51,179 nt of DNA from Scytonematopsis contorta HA4267-MV1 (GTDB taxonomy: Bacteria > Cyanobacteriota > Cyanobacteriia > Cyanobacteriales > Nostocaceae): NCBI GenBank assembly GCA_019359035.1, contig JAHHIC010000049.1:1-51179 (forward strand). Direction: 5' to 3'. The translations under genes and the position numbers were made by a program. The notes under the pieces were generated by a model. The model was not told the origin of the DNA, did not search any database, and worked only from the letters and a program-made list of their open reading frames with translations. Positions 17,110-25,500 of this stretch are shown here, in pieces; the stretch's first letter is position 1; the number at the start of each line of letters is the position of its first letter.

Positions 17110-17913
17110 GTGACTCCGTCTGAGTGTGCTTCTTGTAGCGCTGGCAAGCAAATTCAGTTAGTTTATGCTTTAGGAAAGTTAGGCTATGATTTCGGTACTC
17201 AAGCACGTCGAGATTCATTTACCCAAGCCATACCTGAAGGGATGAATATACTCGACTATCTCGCACAAAACCCTTTTGAAGCACAATCGCTGATTTGGAC
17301 GTTGAACCTAGATGCTACGCCCATCTATGCCATCATGCCTTCTGGTGCTTATGCTAGTGTGACTTATGAGCGACTACGCTCCTTCCTGGGCGACGACGAG
17401 AACATCGAGCGGGTTTCGATTCCAGGGTATATAGCGGGCAGTGTGAGGCTGCTTTCGGGTGAAATTGTTCCTGCCATCATCCCAGAAGTGCGAGGAATAT
17501 ACGGATGGTCGGTTGCTGCCTTGATTGAAAATTTAAGACAGACTTATCCCACGGGTCCCTCAGAAGAAGAGTATAGCAATAAGATTCGAGAATATTTAGA
17601 GCGGATTTATTATGAGTTTCGTAATTTAGGGGTAACACCCCAGGAACGGGCGCTCAACTTTTCCGCGACCAATGCTTTCCAGATTGCCGATGTGATGTCT
17701 ACTGGTACGGCTGCCGATGTTGGACTGGACACCATTACGGTGGAGAAAAGTCCGATCTGTCGTGCCGATTCTGATTGCTACGATGTTAAATTACAGTTTT
17801 TTAACCTACAAGATAGTCGTAGAGCCGGAAAGGTTTATCGGTTCACAGTGGATGTCAGCGATGCGATTCCGGTTTCTATCGGTCGAGTCCGCTCTTGGTC
17901 TGTCGCCAGCTAA
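17110..17913 (+). CDS. PatG C-terminal-domain protein
   Basis: 267 residues starting at GTG 17110, with no clear ribosome site. The sequence QLVYALGKLGYDFGTQARRD, then LIWTLNLDATPIYAI, GIYGWSV, ALNFSATNAF and the end DVSDAIPVSIGRVRSWSV match the C-terminal domain found in cyanobactin PatG and in fused PatA/PatG-type proteases. The role of this domain is not well understood. It is in the same frame as the upstream protease, separated only by TAA and four codons, and its opening VTPSECASC resembles the linker seen in fused homologues. It may be made as a separate chain or by stop readthrough. No oxidase or heterocyclase genes accompany it. Confidence 0.85.
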   Translation: MTPSECASCSAGKQIQLVYALGKLGYDFGTQARRDSFTQAIPEGMNILDYLAQNPFEAQSLIWTLNLDATPIYAIMPSGAYASVTYERLRSFLGDDENIERVSIPGYIAGSVRLLSGEIVPAIIPEVRGIYGWSVAALIENLRQTYPTGPSEEEYSNKIREYLERIYYEFRNLGVTPQERALNFSATNAFQIADVMSTGTAADVGLDTITVEKSPICRADSDCYDVKLQFFNLQDSRRAGKVYRFTVDVSDAIPVSIGRVRSWSVAS

Positions 17914-17934
17914 TTCAATCCCCAAGGAGCGATC

Positions 17935-18036
17935 ATGATACAACTTCCCGTTCAAGCTCAACCTGTCTGCCAAAGACTTCCTACGAATGCAAAGGCTGTT
18001 TTTGGCGAAGGCTCTAAATCACATATCAGACCTTGA
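17935..18036 (+). CDS. Short peptide 1 with LPVQAQPV leader motif
   Basis: 33 residues, ATG 17935, with an AAGGAG site 6 bp upstream. It starts MIQLPVQAQPVCQRLP, sharing the LPxQxQPV motif with peptides at 18054 and 18631. The rest is short (TNAKAVFGEGSKSHIRP). It follows the PatG-domain gene by 21 bp. It is probably a precursor peptide, or a truncated one, processed by the adjacent protease. Confidence 0.65.
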   Translation: MIQLPVQAQPVCQRLPTNAKAVFGEGSKSHIRP

Positions 18037-18053
18037 GAATTAGGAAAAACAAC

Positions 18054-18275
18054 ATGAAAATTCCAATCCAATCCCAACCAATCATGAGAAACGTCAGTAC
18101 GCCAAGAATTAACTATGGCACTGCACTAGTTTACCCGGCATGTATCCCATTGAAAGAGCAGTTGGAGGGCTGCGAGGACTGGGCTGGTCGATGCTCAGTT
18201 CAAGACGGTTGTCGTGGCTGCAAGCTAGGGGTCGCCCTTCATTGTCTAGCAAACCCCGCTGCCTGCTGTCTATAA
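18054..18275 (+). CDS. Cys-rich peptide 2 with IPIQSQPI leader motif
   Basis: 73 residues. The N-terminus MKIPIQSQPIMRNVSTPR is the shared leader-like motif. The C-terminal part has eight Cys (GCEDW, RCSVQ, GCRGCKLG, HCLANPAACCL), suggesting disulfide or thioether crosslinks. There is no membrane segment. It lies in the peptide array directly after peptide 1. Probable RiPP precursor of an undescribed type; no known core motif is present. Confidence 0.75.
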   Translation: MKIPIQSQPIMRNVSTPRINYGTALVYPACIPLKEQLEGCEDWAGRCSVQDGCRGCKLGVALHCLANPAACCL

Positions 18276-18370
18276 TTCCAAATTGCTAAGTTTATGCTAG
18301 TAGATGCTGTCCCAACTCAGGACAAGGACGGTGTTTGGGATCATCCGAATAGAAAAAACCTACTAGATAT

Positions 18371-18450
18371 GTGAGGGAGGGATTTTCCCACTATTACTTC
18401 ACAGAATGAACAATCAAACCTAAAACAAGGAGAAACAATCATGAAACTTC
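18371..18450 (+). repeat. Precursor 5' region direct repeat, copy 1
   Basis: About 80 bp from GTGAGGGAGG through the ribosome site AACAAGGAGAAACAATC to ATGAAACTTC are repeated with few changes at 18561-18640. It includes the untranslated leader and first codons of a peptide gene. Confidence 0.85.
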
Positions 18451-18500
18451 GGATTGCGTTAATGACCCCGGCGGATGTGAGGTTATGTCAGCCTAAGTAG
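18441..18500 (+). pseudogene. Peptide 3, 19-residue remnant
   Basis: It has the same strong ribosome site and the same first three codons (ATGAAACTT) as peptide 4, then diverges (RIALMTPADVRLCQPK) and stops. It lacks the LPxQxQPV motif. It is most simply a recombination remnant of a duplicated precursor gene, though a very short peptide may still be made. Confidence 0.5.
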
Positions 18501-18560
18501 TTAAGGGAATAAAGCATTCTTTCGGGCTGTGTCTGCCCGTTATCAGACACGACTTAACCT

Positions 18561-18640
18561 GTGAGGGAGGAATTTTTCCACTCGTACCTCGCAGAACGAA
18601 CAATCAAACCTAAAACAAGGAGAAACAATCATGAAACTTC
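18561..18640 (+). repeat. Precursor 5' region direct repeat, copy 2
   Basis: Second copy of the repeat at 18371, here leading into the intact peptide 4. The repeat shows that peptide genes in this array were duplicated with their translation signals. Confidence 0.85.
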
Positions 18641-18921
18641 CAATCCAAGCTCAACCAGTTAGCAGAAAAGTAAGCTCTGCAATGCTTGCTAAAAAAGCAA
18701 CTAATGCTGTCGGTGCATCATCCGCATGTGATGCAGCGTGTGGTTGGGCAGCCGCCGCTTGTACTGCTTCTTTTATAACAACCGGAGGGTTGGGACTTCT
18801 GCCCTGCCTTGTCGCTATTGGAGCGGCTAATTGCTATGACTGTGTTGTAGAAATTCTGACCCCCACTAACTGGGGCGGCGGCGGCGGTGGCGGCGGGAGA
18901 CCCAATCCATACGTACATTGA
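18631..18921 (+). CDS. Ala/Cys-rich peptide 4 with LPIQAQPV leader and Gly tract
   Basis: 96 residues. The leader-like MKLPIQAQPVSRKVSS matches the other peptides. The middle (SSACDAACGWAAAACTASF, LLPCLVAIGAANCYDC) is rich in Ala, Gly and Cys and partly hydrophobic, like bacteriocin-type cores. The end has eight consecutive Gly followed by RPNPYVH. The LPxQxQPVxR motif resembles the N-terminus of cyanobactin precursors (LPQQGQPVIR in PatE), consistent with the PatA/PatG-type genes upstream. Probable RiPP precursor; modification chemistry unknown. Confidence 0.78.
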   Translation: MKLPIQAQPVSRKVSSAMLAKKATNAVGASSACDAACGWAAAACTASFITTGGLGLLPCLVAIGAANCYDCVVEILTPTNWGGGGGGGGRPNPYVH

Positions 18922-19400
18922 CCCAGATTTGGGCGATTTCGACCTCTACTTGCCAGGGGAAGGCTCTTTTAGGGTGTGTTAACGCACGTGAAACGCACCC
19001 CTATCATTAAATTCGGTGGGTTACGCACTTCGCTAACCAGGGCAAACGCACCTTATTTTTAGAATGCTTACAGAGCATAGGTTTCAGCGATTATTTAGTT
19101 TTGGTTCATTTTTCTGAAATTCTTGCCCCGCAAGGCTTACAGAATTTAGATGCGTTTGCCCTGGTCTGATAACCGCAACTGTTCCGGTATAGAATGATTT
19201 TTACTTGGGGTCACACTTAAAACTACTAGTACGTGAAGGCAGAAGTAAGAAGGCAGATGGCAGATGGCGCAAAAGCTTAGAATAAAAGCTTTTTACTGAT
19301 TTTGAATGGTAGATTTATTTCCGCCGTACTGTACTAGAGATATTTGCGACATACATTCTGGCAGTTTTTGACCTCTCTTTTCTAAGGGTATGAATGGTTA
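18922..19400. repeat. Gene-free interval with inverted-repeat element
   Basis: CCAGGGCAAACGCACC (19037-19052) is inverted at 19150-19164 (ATGCGTTTGCCCTGG), giving a MITE-like structure about 128 bp long. Just before it are GTTAACGCACGTG-type palindromic remnants common in cyanobacterial intergenic DNA. A degenerate GAAGGCAGA heptamer repeat is at 19236-19268. No gene was seen. Confidence 0.5.
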
Positions 19401-19485
19401 TAAAAATAATTAATTATTGCTTTCCTGAGTGCCTAAAAATATTTAATTAACAGTGTTATTACGTCGAGATACAATATGTATATGG
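19401..19485 (+). promoter_or_regulatory. Shared RiPP upstream element, copy C
   Basis: Nearly identical to copy B (14929-15013), differing at only a few bases. The TTAATTA boxes are at 19410-19416 and 19443-19449, spacing 33 bp. It ends about 200 bp before the graspetide precursor. There is no AraC-type gene next to this copy, so regulation would have to act in trans. Confidence 0.7.
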
Positions 19486-19683
19486 AAGGAAAAATCACGA
19501 CATCAAACAAGCTAGACAACTCTGAAAAAACCTCTAATTAAAAGATTATTTCTCTGATTAATGAGGTAACTTACCATCCATTAACATTGCCAACTTCAAT
19601 ATCTATCTAAAAAACAATCAAGATAGTGGTTAGCGATTTTTAAAACGCTGACAGTAGAAATATATTTCCACAGGAGAAAACTT

Positions 19684-20136
19684 ATGCGTTATGTCCATCC
19701 ATTTCAAATGGAATTACATCAACTCGAAAAAGGTGTTTATGTTCCACAAATAAGTAACACGGAGCAAGCACAAGTCCCCACAGCAGTTTGCAGTAAAGAT
19801 GCTAATCTTCCCACTACCCAAGCTATTGGTGAAGAAGGAGGTGATGGTTTAATCACACAAGCTCTTAGCGAAGAAGGCGATAGTACTACCCAAGCTATTG
19901 GTGAAGAAGGAGGTGATGGTTTAATCACACAAGCTCTTAGCGAAGAAGGAGGTGATACCACACAAGCTGTTGGCGAAGAAGGTGGTAATGATTTAATCAC
20001 ACAAGCTGTTGGCGAAGAAGGCGATGGTACTACTGCTGCTCTTGGCGAAGAAGGAGGTGGTATTACACAAGCTGTTGGCGAAGAAGGTGCTACTACCTTA
20101 GCTATTGGCGAAGAAGGAGGTGATGATTTGATTTAA
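19684..20136 (+). CDS. Multi-core plesiocin-type graspetide precursor
   Basis: 150 residues with a CAGGAG ribosome site. A 43-residue leader (MRYVHPFQMELHQLEKGVYV onward) is followed by nine core repeats of 10-13 residues. Repeats 1, 3, 5, 7 and 9 have the form TTxxxxEE (for example TTQAIGEEGGD), the motif of group 2 graspetides (plesiocin), in which an ATP-grasp ligase joins Thr hydroxyls to Glu carboxylates. Repeats 2, 4, 6 and 8 have ITxxxxEE (for example ITQALSEEGD), so only one Thr is available. The strict alternation indicates that a two-repeat unit was duplicated. The ligase gene lies 435 bp downstream. The class is confident; the number of esters formed is not known. Confidence 0.93.
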   Translation: MRYVHPFQMELHQLEKGVYVPQISNTEQAQVPTAVCSKDANLPTTQAIGEEGGDGLITQALSEEGDSTTQAIGEEGGDGLITQALSEEGGDTTQAVGEEGGNDLITQAVGEEGDGTTAALGEEGGGITQAVGEEGATTLAIGEEGGDDLI

Positions 20137-20162
20137 TCACACAAGCTCTTAGCGAAGAATGA
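20133..20162 (+). pseudogene. Frameshifted tenth core repeat
   Basis: Immediately after, and overlapping, the precursor stop, another frame encodes LITQALSEE followed by TGA, an exact match to repeats 2 and 4. An extra 4 bp (TTGA) before it shifts the frame and creates the present stop. The array was once longer. Confidence 0.75.
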
Positions 20163-20185
20163 GGTTAGTAATTTGCGAAAAAAAG

Positions 20186-20207
20186 ACTCAGTTCAGAAAG
20201 ACTGAGT
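20186..20207 (+). terminator. Hairpin after graspetide precursor
   Basis: ACTCAGT (20186-20192) pairs with ACTGAGT (20201-20207) and is followed by TTTGG. It probably ends or attenuates the precursor transcript before the ligase gene. Confidence 0.5.
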
Positions 20208-20228
20208 TTGGCAAATATAGCAAGACTA

Positions 20229-20407
20229 AAGCCGAATGGCACTAAGAAAAGCCTCTTGATACCCCTGAACTAAAGTGAGGGCTAAAAGCTTAAACCCGTT
20301 AAAAACGGGTTGTAATTCAAACACAACTACAGTTTTAGTCCGTTTTTAACGGACTTTAGCTTTTAGCCCTCACTTTTGTGAAGGGCAAATCTTGGTGCCA
20401 TTCGACT
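20229..20407. mobile_element. Nested inverted-repeat (MITE-like) element
   Basis: The outer ends AGCCGAATGGCACTAAG and CTTGGTGCCATTCGACT are inverted copies (15 of 17). Inside are longer arms (about 20272-20311 and 20338-20377) sharing AAAGTGAGGGCTAAAAGCT and a CCGTTAAAAACGG palindrome. The whole folds as a long hairpin. It lies between the graspetide precursor and the ligase gene and may have been inserted there. Confidence 0.65.
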
Positions 20408-20570
20408 GAATCCACTGTCCAAAAATTTAAATTTGTAGTCAGAAATAAGCGTCTAGATTCAATCGCAGAAGCCCTGACTACAAACAAAACTTTGCGACGC
20501 TAATACCCATCCTAAGTTCTAACCTACTTAATTGTTGATGTTCTGAATATTGATTAAATTTGAGAAAAAT

Positions 20571-21476
20571 ATGAATATTTTAATTATTGGTAATGCTAAG
20601 GATATCCACGCCAAACACCTTAAACAAGCTTTAATAAAAGCAGGCGCGACTGTTGATTATTTTGATACTCATTTATTTCCAAGTCAGCTACGCATGTCTT
20701 GGCAACCCCACTCTCAAGCTGGTACTATTAAATTTGACCGCAATCGTCAATTAGATATTAAAGATATTCACAGTGTTTTTTGGCGTAATTTTTCTGGCGT
20801 TGGCGTTCATTACTTGGATGATTCATCTCAACAAAATATTGCATTGAAAGATTCAATTAGTGCATTGCGAACTTTAATTAAAGCAATTCCATCTCGCTGG
20901 GTAAATTCTTGGGATGCTTACGAATTCCACAAAGAGAAACCTATTCAACTATATACTGTTAAAACTTTAGGTGTCAGGATTCCAGATACCCTAATTACCA
21001 ATAATTCAGAAGAAGTGATAAGCTTTGCCAACGCCTATAAACAAGTTATTTTTAAGCCTGTTTACGGAGGTGCTCATACTCAAAAATTAACAGAATCTCT
21101 TTTAGAATCCAAGCGATTAGAATTAGCTTTGAGTATTTCTCCAGTCACTTTACAAGAATATGTACCTGGAACAAACATTCGCAGCTATGTAATTGGTAAA
21201 TCTGTTTTTTCTGCGGAAATACGTAGCCATTGTCTAGATTTCCGCTCAGACCAAACAGCTGAGTTAATACCCGTTGAATTACCCAAAAATATTCAACAGC
21301 AATGTCAAGATATTGCCAAAGCATTATATCTGGAATGGACGGCTATTGATTGGCGTTACAATCATGACGGAGAGTATATATTCCTGGAAGCAAATCCCAG
21401 TCCTATGTTTTTACATTTTGAGAAACAAACGGGTTTCCCAATCACAGAAGAATTGGTGAATTTATTGATGAGGTAA
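20571..21476 (+). CDS. ATP-grasp ligase, graspetide synthetase
   Basis: 301 residues from ATG 20571 (an upstream TTG at 20550 is less likely). It has the ATP-grasp layout: an N-terminal Rossmann-like part (MNILIIGNAKDIHAKHL), the nucleotide-binding segment VIFKPVYGGAHTQ, the strand LQEYVPGTNIRSYVIG and the metal-binding end YIFLEANPSPMFL. Known graspetide ligases phosphorylate Asp/Glu side chains and form macrocyclic esters or amides with Thr/Ser/Lys. The precursor directly upstream carries only Thr acceptors opposite Glu pairs, so ester formation is expected. No acetyltransferase, protease or transporter gene is adjacent. Confidence 0.92.
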   Translation: MNILIIGNAKDIHAKHLKQALIKAGATVDYFDTHLFPSQLRMSWQPHSQAGTIKFDRNRQLDIKDIHSVFWRNFSGVGVHYLDDSSQQNIALKDSISALRTLIKAIPSRWVNSWDAYEFHKEKPIQLYTVKTLGVRIPDTLITNNSEEVISFANAYKQVIFKPVYGGAHTQKLTESLLESKRLELALSISPVTLQEYVPGTNIRSYVIGKSVFSAEIRSHCLDFRSDQTAELIPVELPKNIQQQCQDIAKALYLEWTAIDWRYNHDGEYIFLEANPSPMFLHFEKQTGFPITEELVNLLMR

Positions 21477-21665
21477 TTGCAATAGTACAATTTCCCCTTG
21501 TGCTGTTATTTGCGCTCGTGTCTGTAAATAAGTCCAATCAAGTCCTTGTAAATCCTGTTCGTTTATCGCTAGCCACCCGGAAAAACCTGTGTCCAGCATA
21601 ATATCTACAGGCAGTTCTAACCTTTCGCAGTATAATTTGTTCGGGTCTTGAGTTAAAAAAATAGG
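21462..21665 (-). pseudogene. Remnant of clan AA aspartic protease
   Basis: A 67-codon open frame without a plausible start reads PNKLYCERLELPVDIMLDTG then FSGWLAINEQDLQGL. DTGFSG is the active-site motif of single-domain retropepsin-like proteases common in cyanobacteria. The 5' part of the gene is missing and the 3' end overlaps the ligase gene by 15 bp. Confidence 0.55.
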
Positions 21666-21724
21666 CTAACTTGCGTGTAATTTGTAGAAAAAATTACAAA
21701 GTATTCACAACACCCAGCGCATTT

Positions 21725-22510
21725 TTACCTAGGATTAGTAATTTGTGGTTGTCCCTGACGATACATAAAATCACTATTCCGCTGCAACCAAAAAGGTAAC
21801 AAAGCTAACAAAGCAGCTAATACACAGCCAACACCAGAAACAATATAAACAGCAGTTTCCGTCTCATTAATCCGTTGATTAATCTGTGAAATCGACTCCT
21901 CAGTTTGGTTAACACGCAATTGAGCAGCAGCTAACTGCTGTTTAGTATTCAACTTAACTTCCTGAATTAAGCCTGTAGTTACCTCTAATTTTTTATCAAT
22001 TTTATCTAAAGCTGATTGAAAATCTCGAAAGCGATTGTCCCAATTCTTGACTGCAATTTCCAACAAGCTATCAAACTCTCCCGTTTGCTCTTGATTTTGT
22101 AGTTCAATAGCAGCGCGGAATTTTTCCCAGCGTTGGTCTATTCTTTGTTCCAGCTTTGCGAGTTGTTCGTCATAATTTCCTTGATTTTGCTGGATATTGT
22201 CTAAAATATTTTTTTCTAAAATATTAAAGCGTTCATTTAATTGTTGTTCAGCTTGAGTCAATCTTTCTACCTGGGTTTTAGAATCAGTTTGTAAATTTTT
22301 TAATGTAGATTTAGCTTCTTTAATATATTCGGCTAACTTTTGATAATCTTCGTCCAACTCTTGATATTTTTGTGAAAAGCCTGCGAATTCTAACTTGACT
22401 TTTGCCAAATCATCTAAAACTTCGTAAGACTCTTGAAACTTACTACGGTAATTAGCTATTTCTTTTTCTAATTGGTCTAATCCATTCAAGTACTCTGGCA
22501 TAAATTTCAC
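21725..22510 (-). CDS. Coiled-coil protein with C-terminal membrane anchor
   Basis: 261 residues. Residues 5-215 are almost entirely heptad-like (rich in Glu, Lys, Gln, Leu), predicted to form a long coiled coil. A single hydrophobic helix (AVYIVSGVGCVLAALLALLP, about 223-243) follows, then a short basic/polar tail. It is probably tail-anchored with most of the protein in the cytoplasm. It lies 24 bp downstream of the helicase gene in the same direction and is likely co-transcribed. No family name recognised; a scaffolding or membrane-tethering role for the helicase is only a guess. Confidence 0.8.
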   Translation of the reverse strand: MKFMPEYLNGLDQLEKEIANYRSKFQESYEVLDDLAKVKLEFAGFSQKYQELDEDYQKLAEYIKEAKSTLKNLQTDSKTQVERLTQAEQQLNERFNILEKNILDNIQQNQGNYDEQLAKLEQRIDQRWEKFRAAIELQNQEQTGEFDSLLEIAVKNWDNRFRDFQSALDKIDKKLEVTTGLIQEVKLNTKQQLAAAQLRVNQTEESISQINQRINETETAVYIVSGVGCVLAALLALLPFWLQRNSDFMYRQGQPQITNPR

Positions 22511-22534
22511 CCCAGTTTATATATTATTTTAACA

Positions 22535-25500
22535 TTAAAAACCTAACTTTAAAATTGCTAGTGCTGGCTTGATATAGTCACAATCATCATTGACTTGACT
22601 TAAACTTCTAATTTTCCAAAGTGAAGCTAAAATACGGTAGTGCGAAGATTCTGCACCAAACCTTTGTTTTGCTTCCTTAAGCAAAAATTTAAAACCTTCT
22701 CGATTATCCCAAGCACCACCAACTTGAGTTAGCCAGCTAAAAGCCTCTTCAGCATTTAAATTTACTGCTTCTTGATAAAACAATAAAAGACTATCAGCAG
22801 GTAGTCCCTGTTTTATGCCTTCTTGGAAGCCAAATTTTAGATACTCAAAAGCTAATTTTGACGAACCATGACGTAACCGAACTAGCGCACCCCCTAAATA
22901 AAGTGCAGCTAAATTAGTCGGTTCGCGTTCCAAGCGATTTATTGCACGGGCAAACATGCTAGCTTCTGCTCTATGTTCGATAGTGAATTTTAACACATCT
23001 TCCAATATTTGGGCATCAAATCTTTCCAATGCTACAGGAATTTGTTCGACGATGCTATTAACTCTATTATCTTCTGTAAATTCAGCTGCTTCTTCTCTAT
23101 CAAATTCTAAACTGGGATTGCATACATCGCAAAACTCGCAACGCTGGTTTTGAGCAAGTAAGTCTTTACTATTGTCGTAAATTCCTTTGAGAACTACTCG
23201 TCTACAAACAGCTTCTAAATGACATCGAGCATATTCTAGTTGGTTGAAAAGCATTTGATACCGCATTCGTACAACTATTTCATAAATACGTTCTAACAAA
23301 ATATGTAAAAGTTGAGTTAACACCAACTCTCTGACATTATCAAGATTTTGGTTAATTAATGGGGCAAATACTTTATTGATTTGCGCTTGAGCGTATTTTT
23401 CGCTAATATATCTTTGCCGCAGAACTTCCTTTAAACAATTACCAACTTCTTCTAAAGTCCATTGTCTCTTAAAAGATACTTGATATTCAATTTTAGATAA
23501 ATGAATATATTTCAACGAAAAACCTTGGACAATTCCTAACTGATTAAGCCGATGTAGGGCAATTTGAGTTTGATGATTTTTTATTTCTCCGTTGATAATG
23601 ATTGTTTCATTTGTAAGTAATTTTTTATAAGTATCTACAATGCTACTAATTTCTTCTGTTAAACCCGGATATTGTTTTCTAATTAATCTCGCTTGATGAC
23701 CGTAATCGCATAAATGTTTTTCATAATAAGGACAAAGCCAAAAATCATAATTTTGTTTGTTTGCGACACAAGGGGGTTGGACTGCGACACCTGCATCAAT
23801 ATAATCTTTTTGACATTCGGGATGAGGTGGATGTAAAATTAAAGCGATATGCGCGTGCTGATTATCCTGTCCTGCATGTCCTGCTTCTTGGTAATATGCT
23901 TCTAAACTTCTAGATAGACTATGGTGAATAATAAATCGAATATTTCGTTTATCAATTCCAAAGCTATACTCCCTAGTTGCTACTAATAAAGAAAAATTGC
24001 TATCTCGAAAATCATCCTGTCGCTGTTGAATTAGTCTCTCCCAATTAGGAAATTTCTTTTTTTCTACTGGTGGAAAAAATGCTCCGCATTCAAGACAGCG
24101 ACAAACTTCTCTACGCTTTTTATTAAATTTTTGTGTCTCGTTTTGAATTACCGGAGAACCGCATCGAGGGCAACAATCTGGAGAACGACTAGCATATGCT
24201 TGAATTAAGCTACCATCAATCAAAAGGCGTTGTTTGACTTCATAAGCAATATTATGTACTCCTTCTAAAAAAGTTCTTCTTCCCTGAGAGTCAGCATATA
24301 ACCCAAAAATTATTCCTGTATGGGGAAAAGGAGGATTTTGATTTCTGGGAAGTAATTCATTAAAGGAAATGTTTAGTGCTTGGGGAATAACTTCTTGAAG
24401 TATACGCACTAATATTCCTGGTTTATCTTCTGGTTTTTCGACAACATGTACAGAAAAACTCAGTTCTGGACGTTTACTTTTTGCTAACTCTACAACATTA
24501 TCATTTGTTAACCCCAAAACTCGCAAAATATCTTTTCTTACAGATTCTGAAGCTGTTGTTGTCAGTGCGATTATTGGTATTGCAATCCTAGAAGCTACTG
24601 TCAAACATTCCCGCAAACGGGAAACTTGTAAAGACACTGGATGAAAATCATGTCTTAGTTCGGAAACACACTGTGCTTCATCAACTACTAATGCCCATAC
24701 AGGTAATTGCTGGTTACTTGCTGCTAGTTCCTCACAGAAAGCTCTAAAATCTGTAATTTGAAACCGTTCAGGTGAAATATATAATAATCGGTAGCGAGCA
24801 AATGATAAATCACTCAACTTTGCTCTTCTTTGTGAACTTGACTCTCCATAAATAACTAATTCTACACATTTTAATCCCAATCGCTTTAAAGTATGTACTT
24901 GATTACGAATTGATACTCGTGATGGATTAACTACTAATGTTGTGCGCGGTACTAACAATGCACATAGTTGAAATACTAAAGATTTTCCAAATCCTATTGG
25001 AAAAATTCCCAATACTGATTCATTTCTCAGTATTTTTCTTATTAGCTCTACTTGCTCAGCTTTAAGTTCGGGGATACAAAAGTAACGACGCGCAAAATAA
25101 TCAAATACAATTCTATTAACTATAGAAATTGGTTGTAGTGATGGTGGTATTTCCCCTACTTCGGTTGCAAAAGGAACGATAAAACTTTCTAATTGTGCAA
25201 ATGTATAACTATTATCAACTAAACTATTATTTAACGACTCACCTGTAGAAGTAAAATCTACATTTTCTGGTAATTCATTCACTGTCAGTAAGCGAATAGT
25301 TGTTTGATTGGAATCTAGATAATTAGTTGCTCCTTGATAATAGCTAAGTAGTTTATTTACCCCATATTCATCTACTGAACCGACTAAATAAATATCTATT
25401 TCTGGTAAAGTTATACTTAACCCATATAATTCTGCTACTTTTTCTATTAACGCAACAGAATCCAGCACCGCTAAACTAAAAGCTGCGACTGTTGGTTTGT

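Noticed and set aside
18294-18374. 26-codon frame MLVDAVPTQDKDGVWDHPNR... between peptides 2 and 3
   Set aside because: No leader motif and no ribosome site; it may be debris of precursor duplication.
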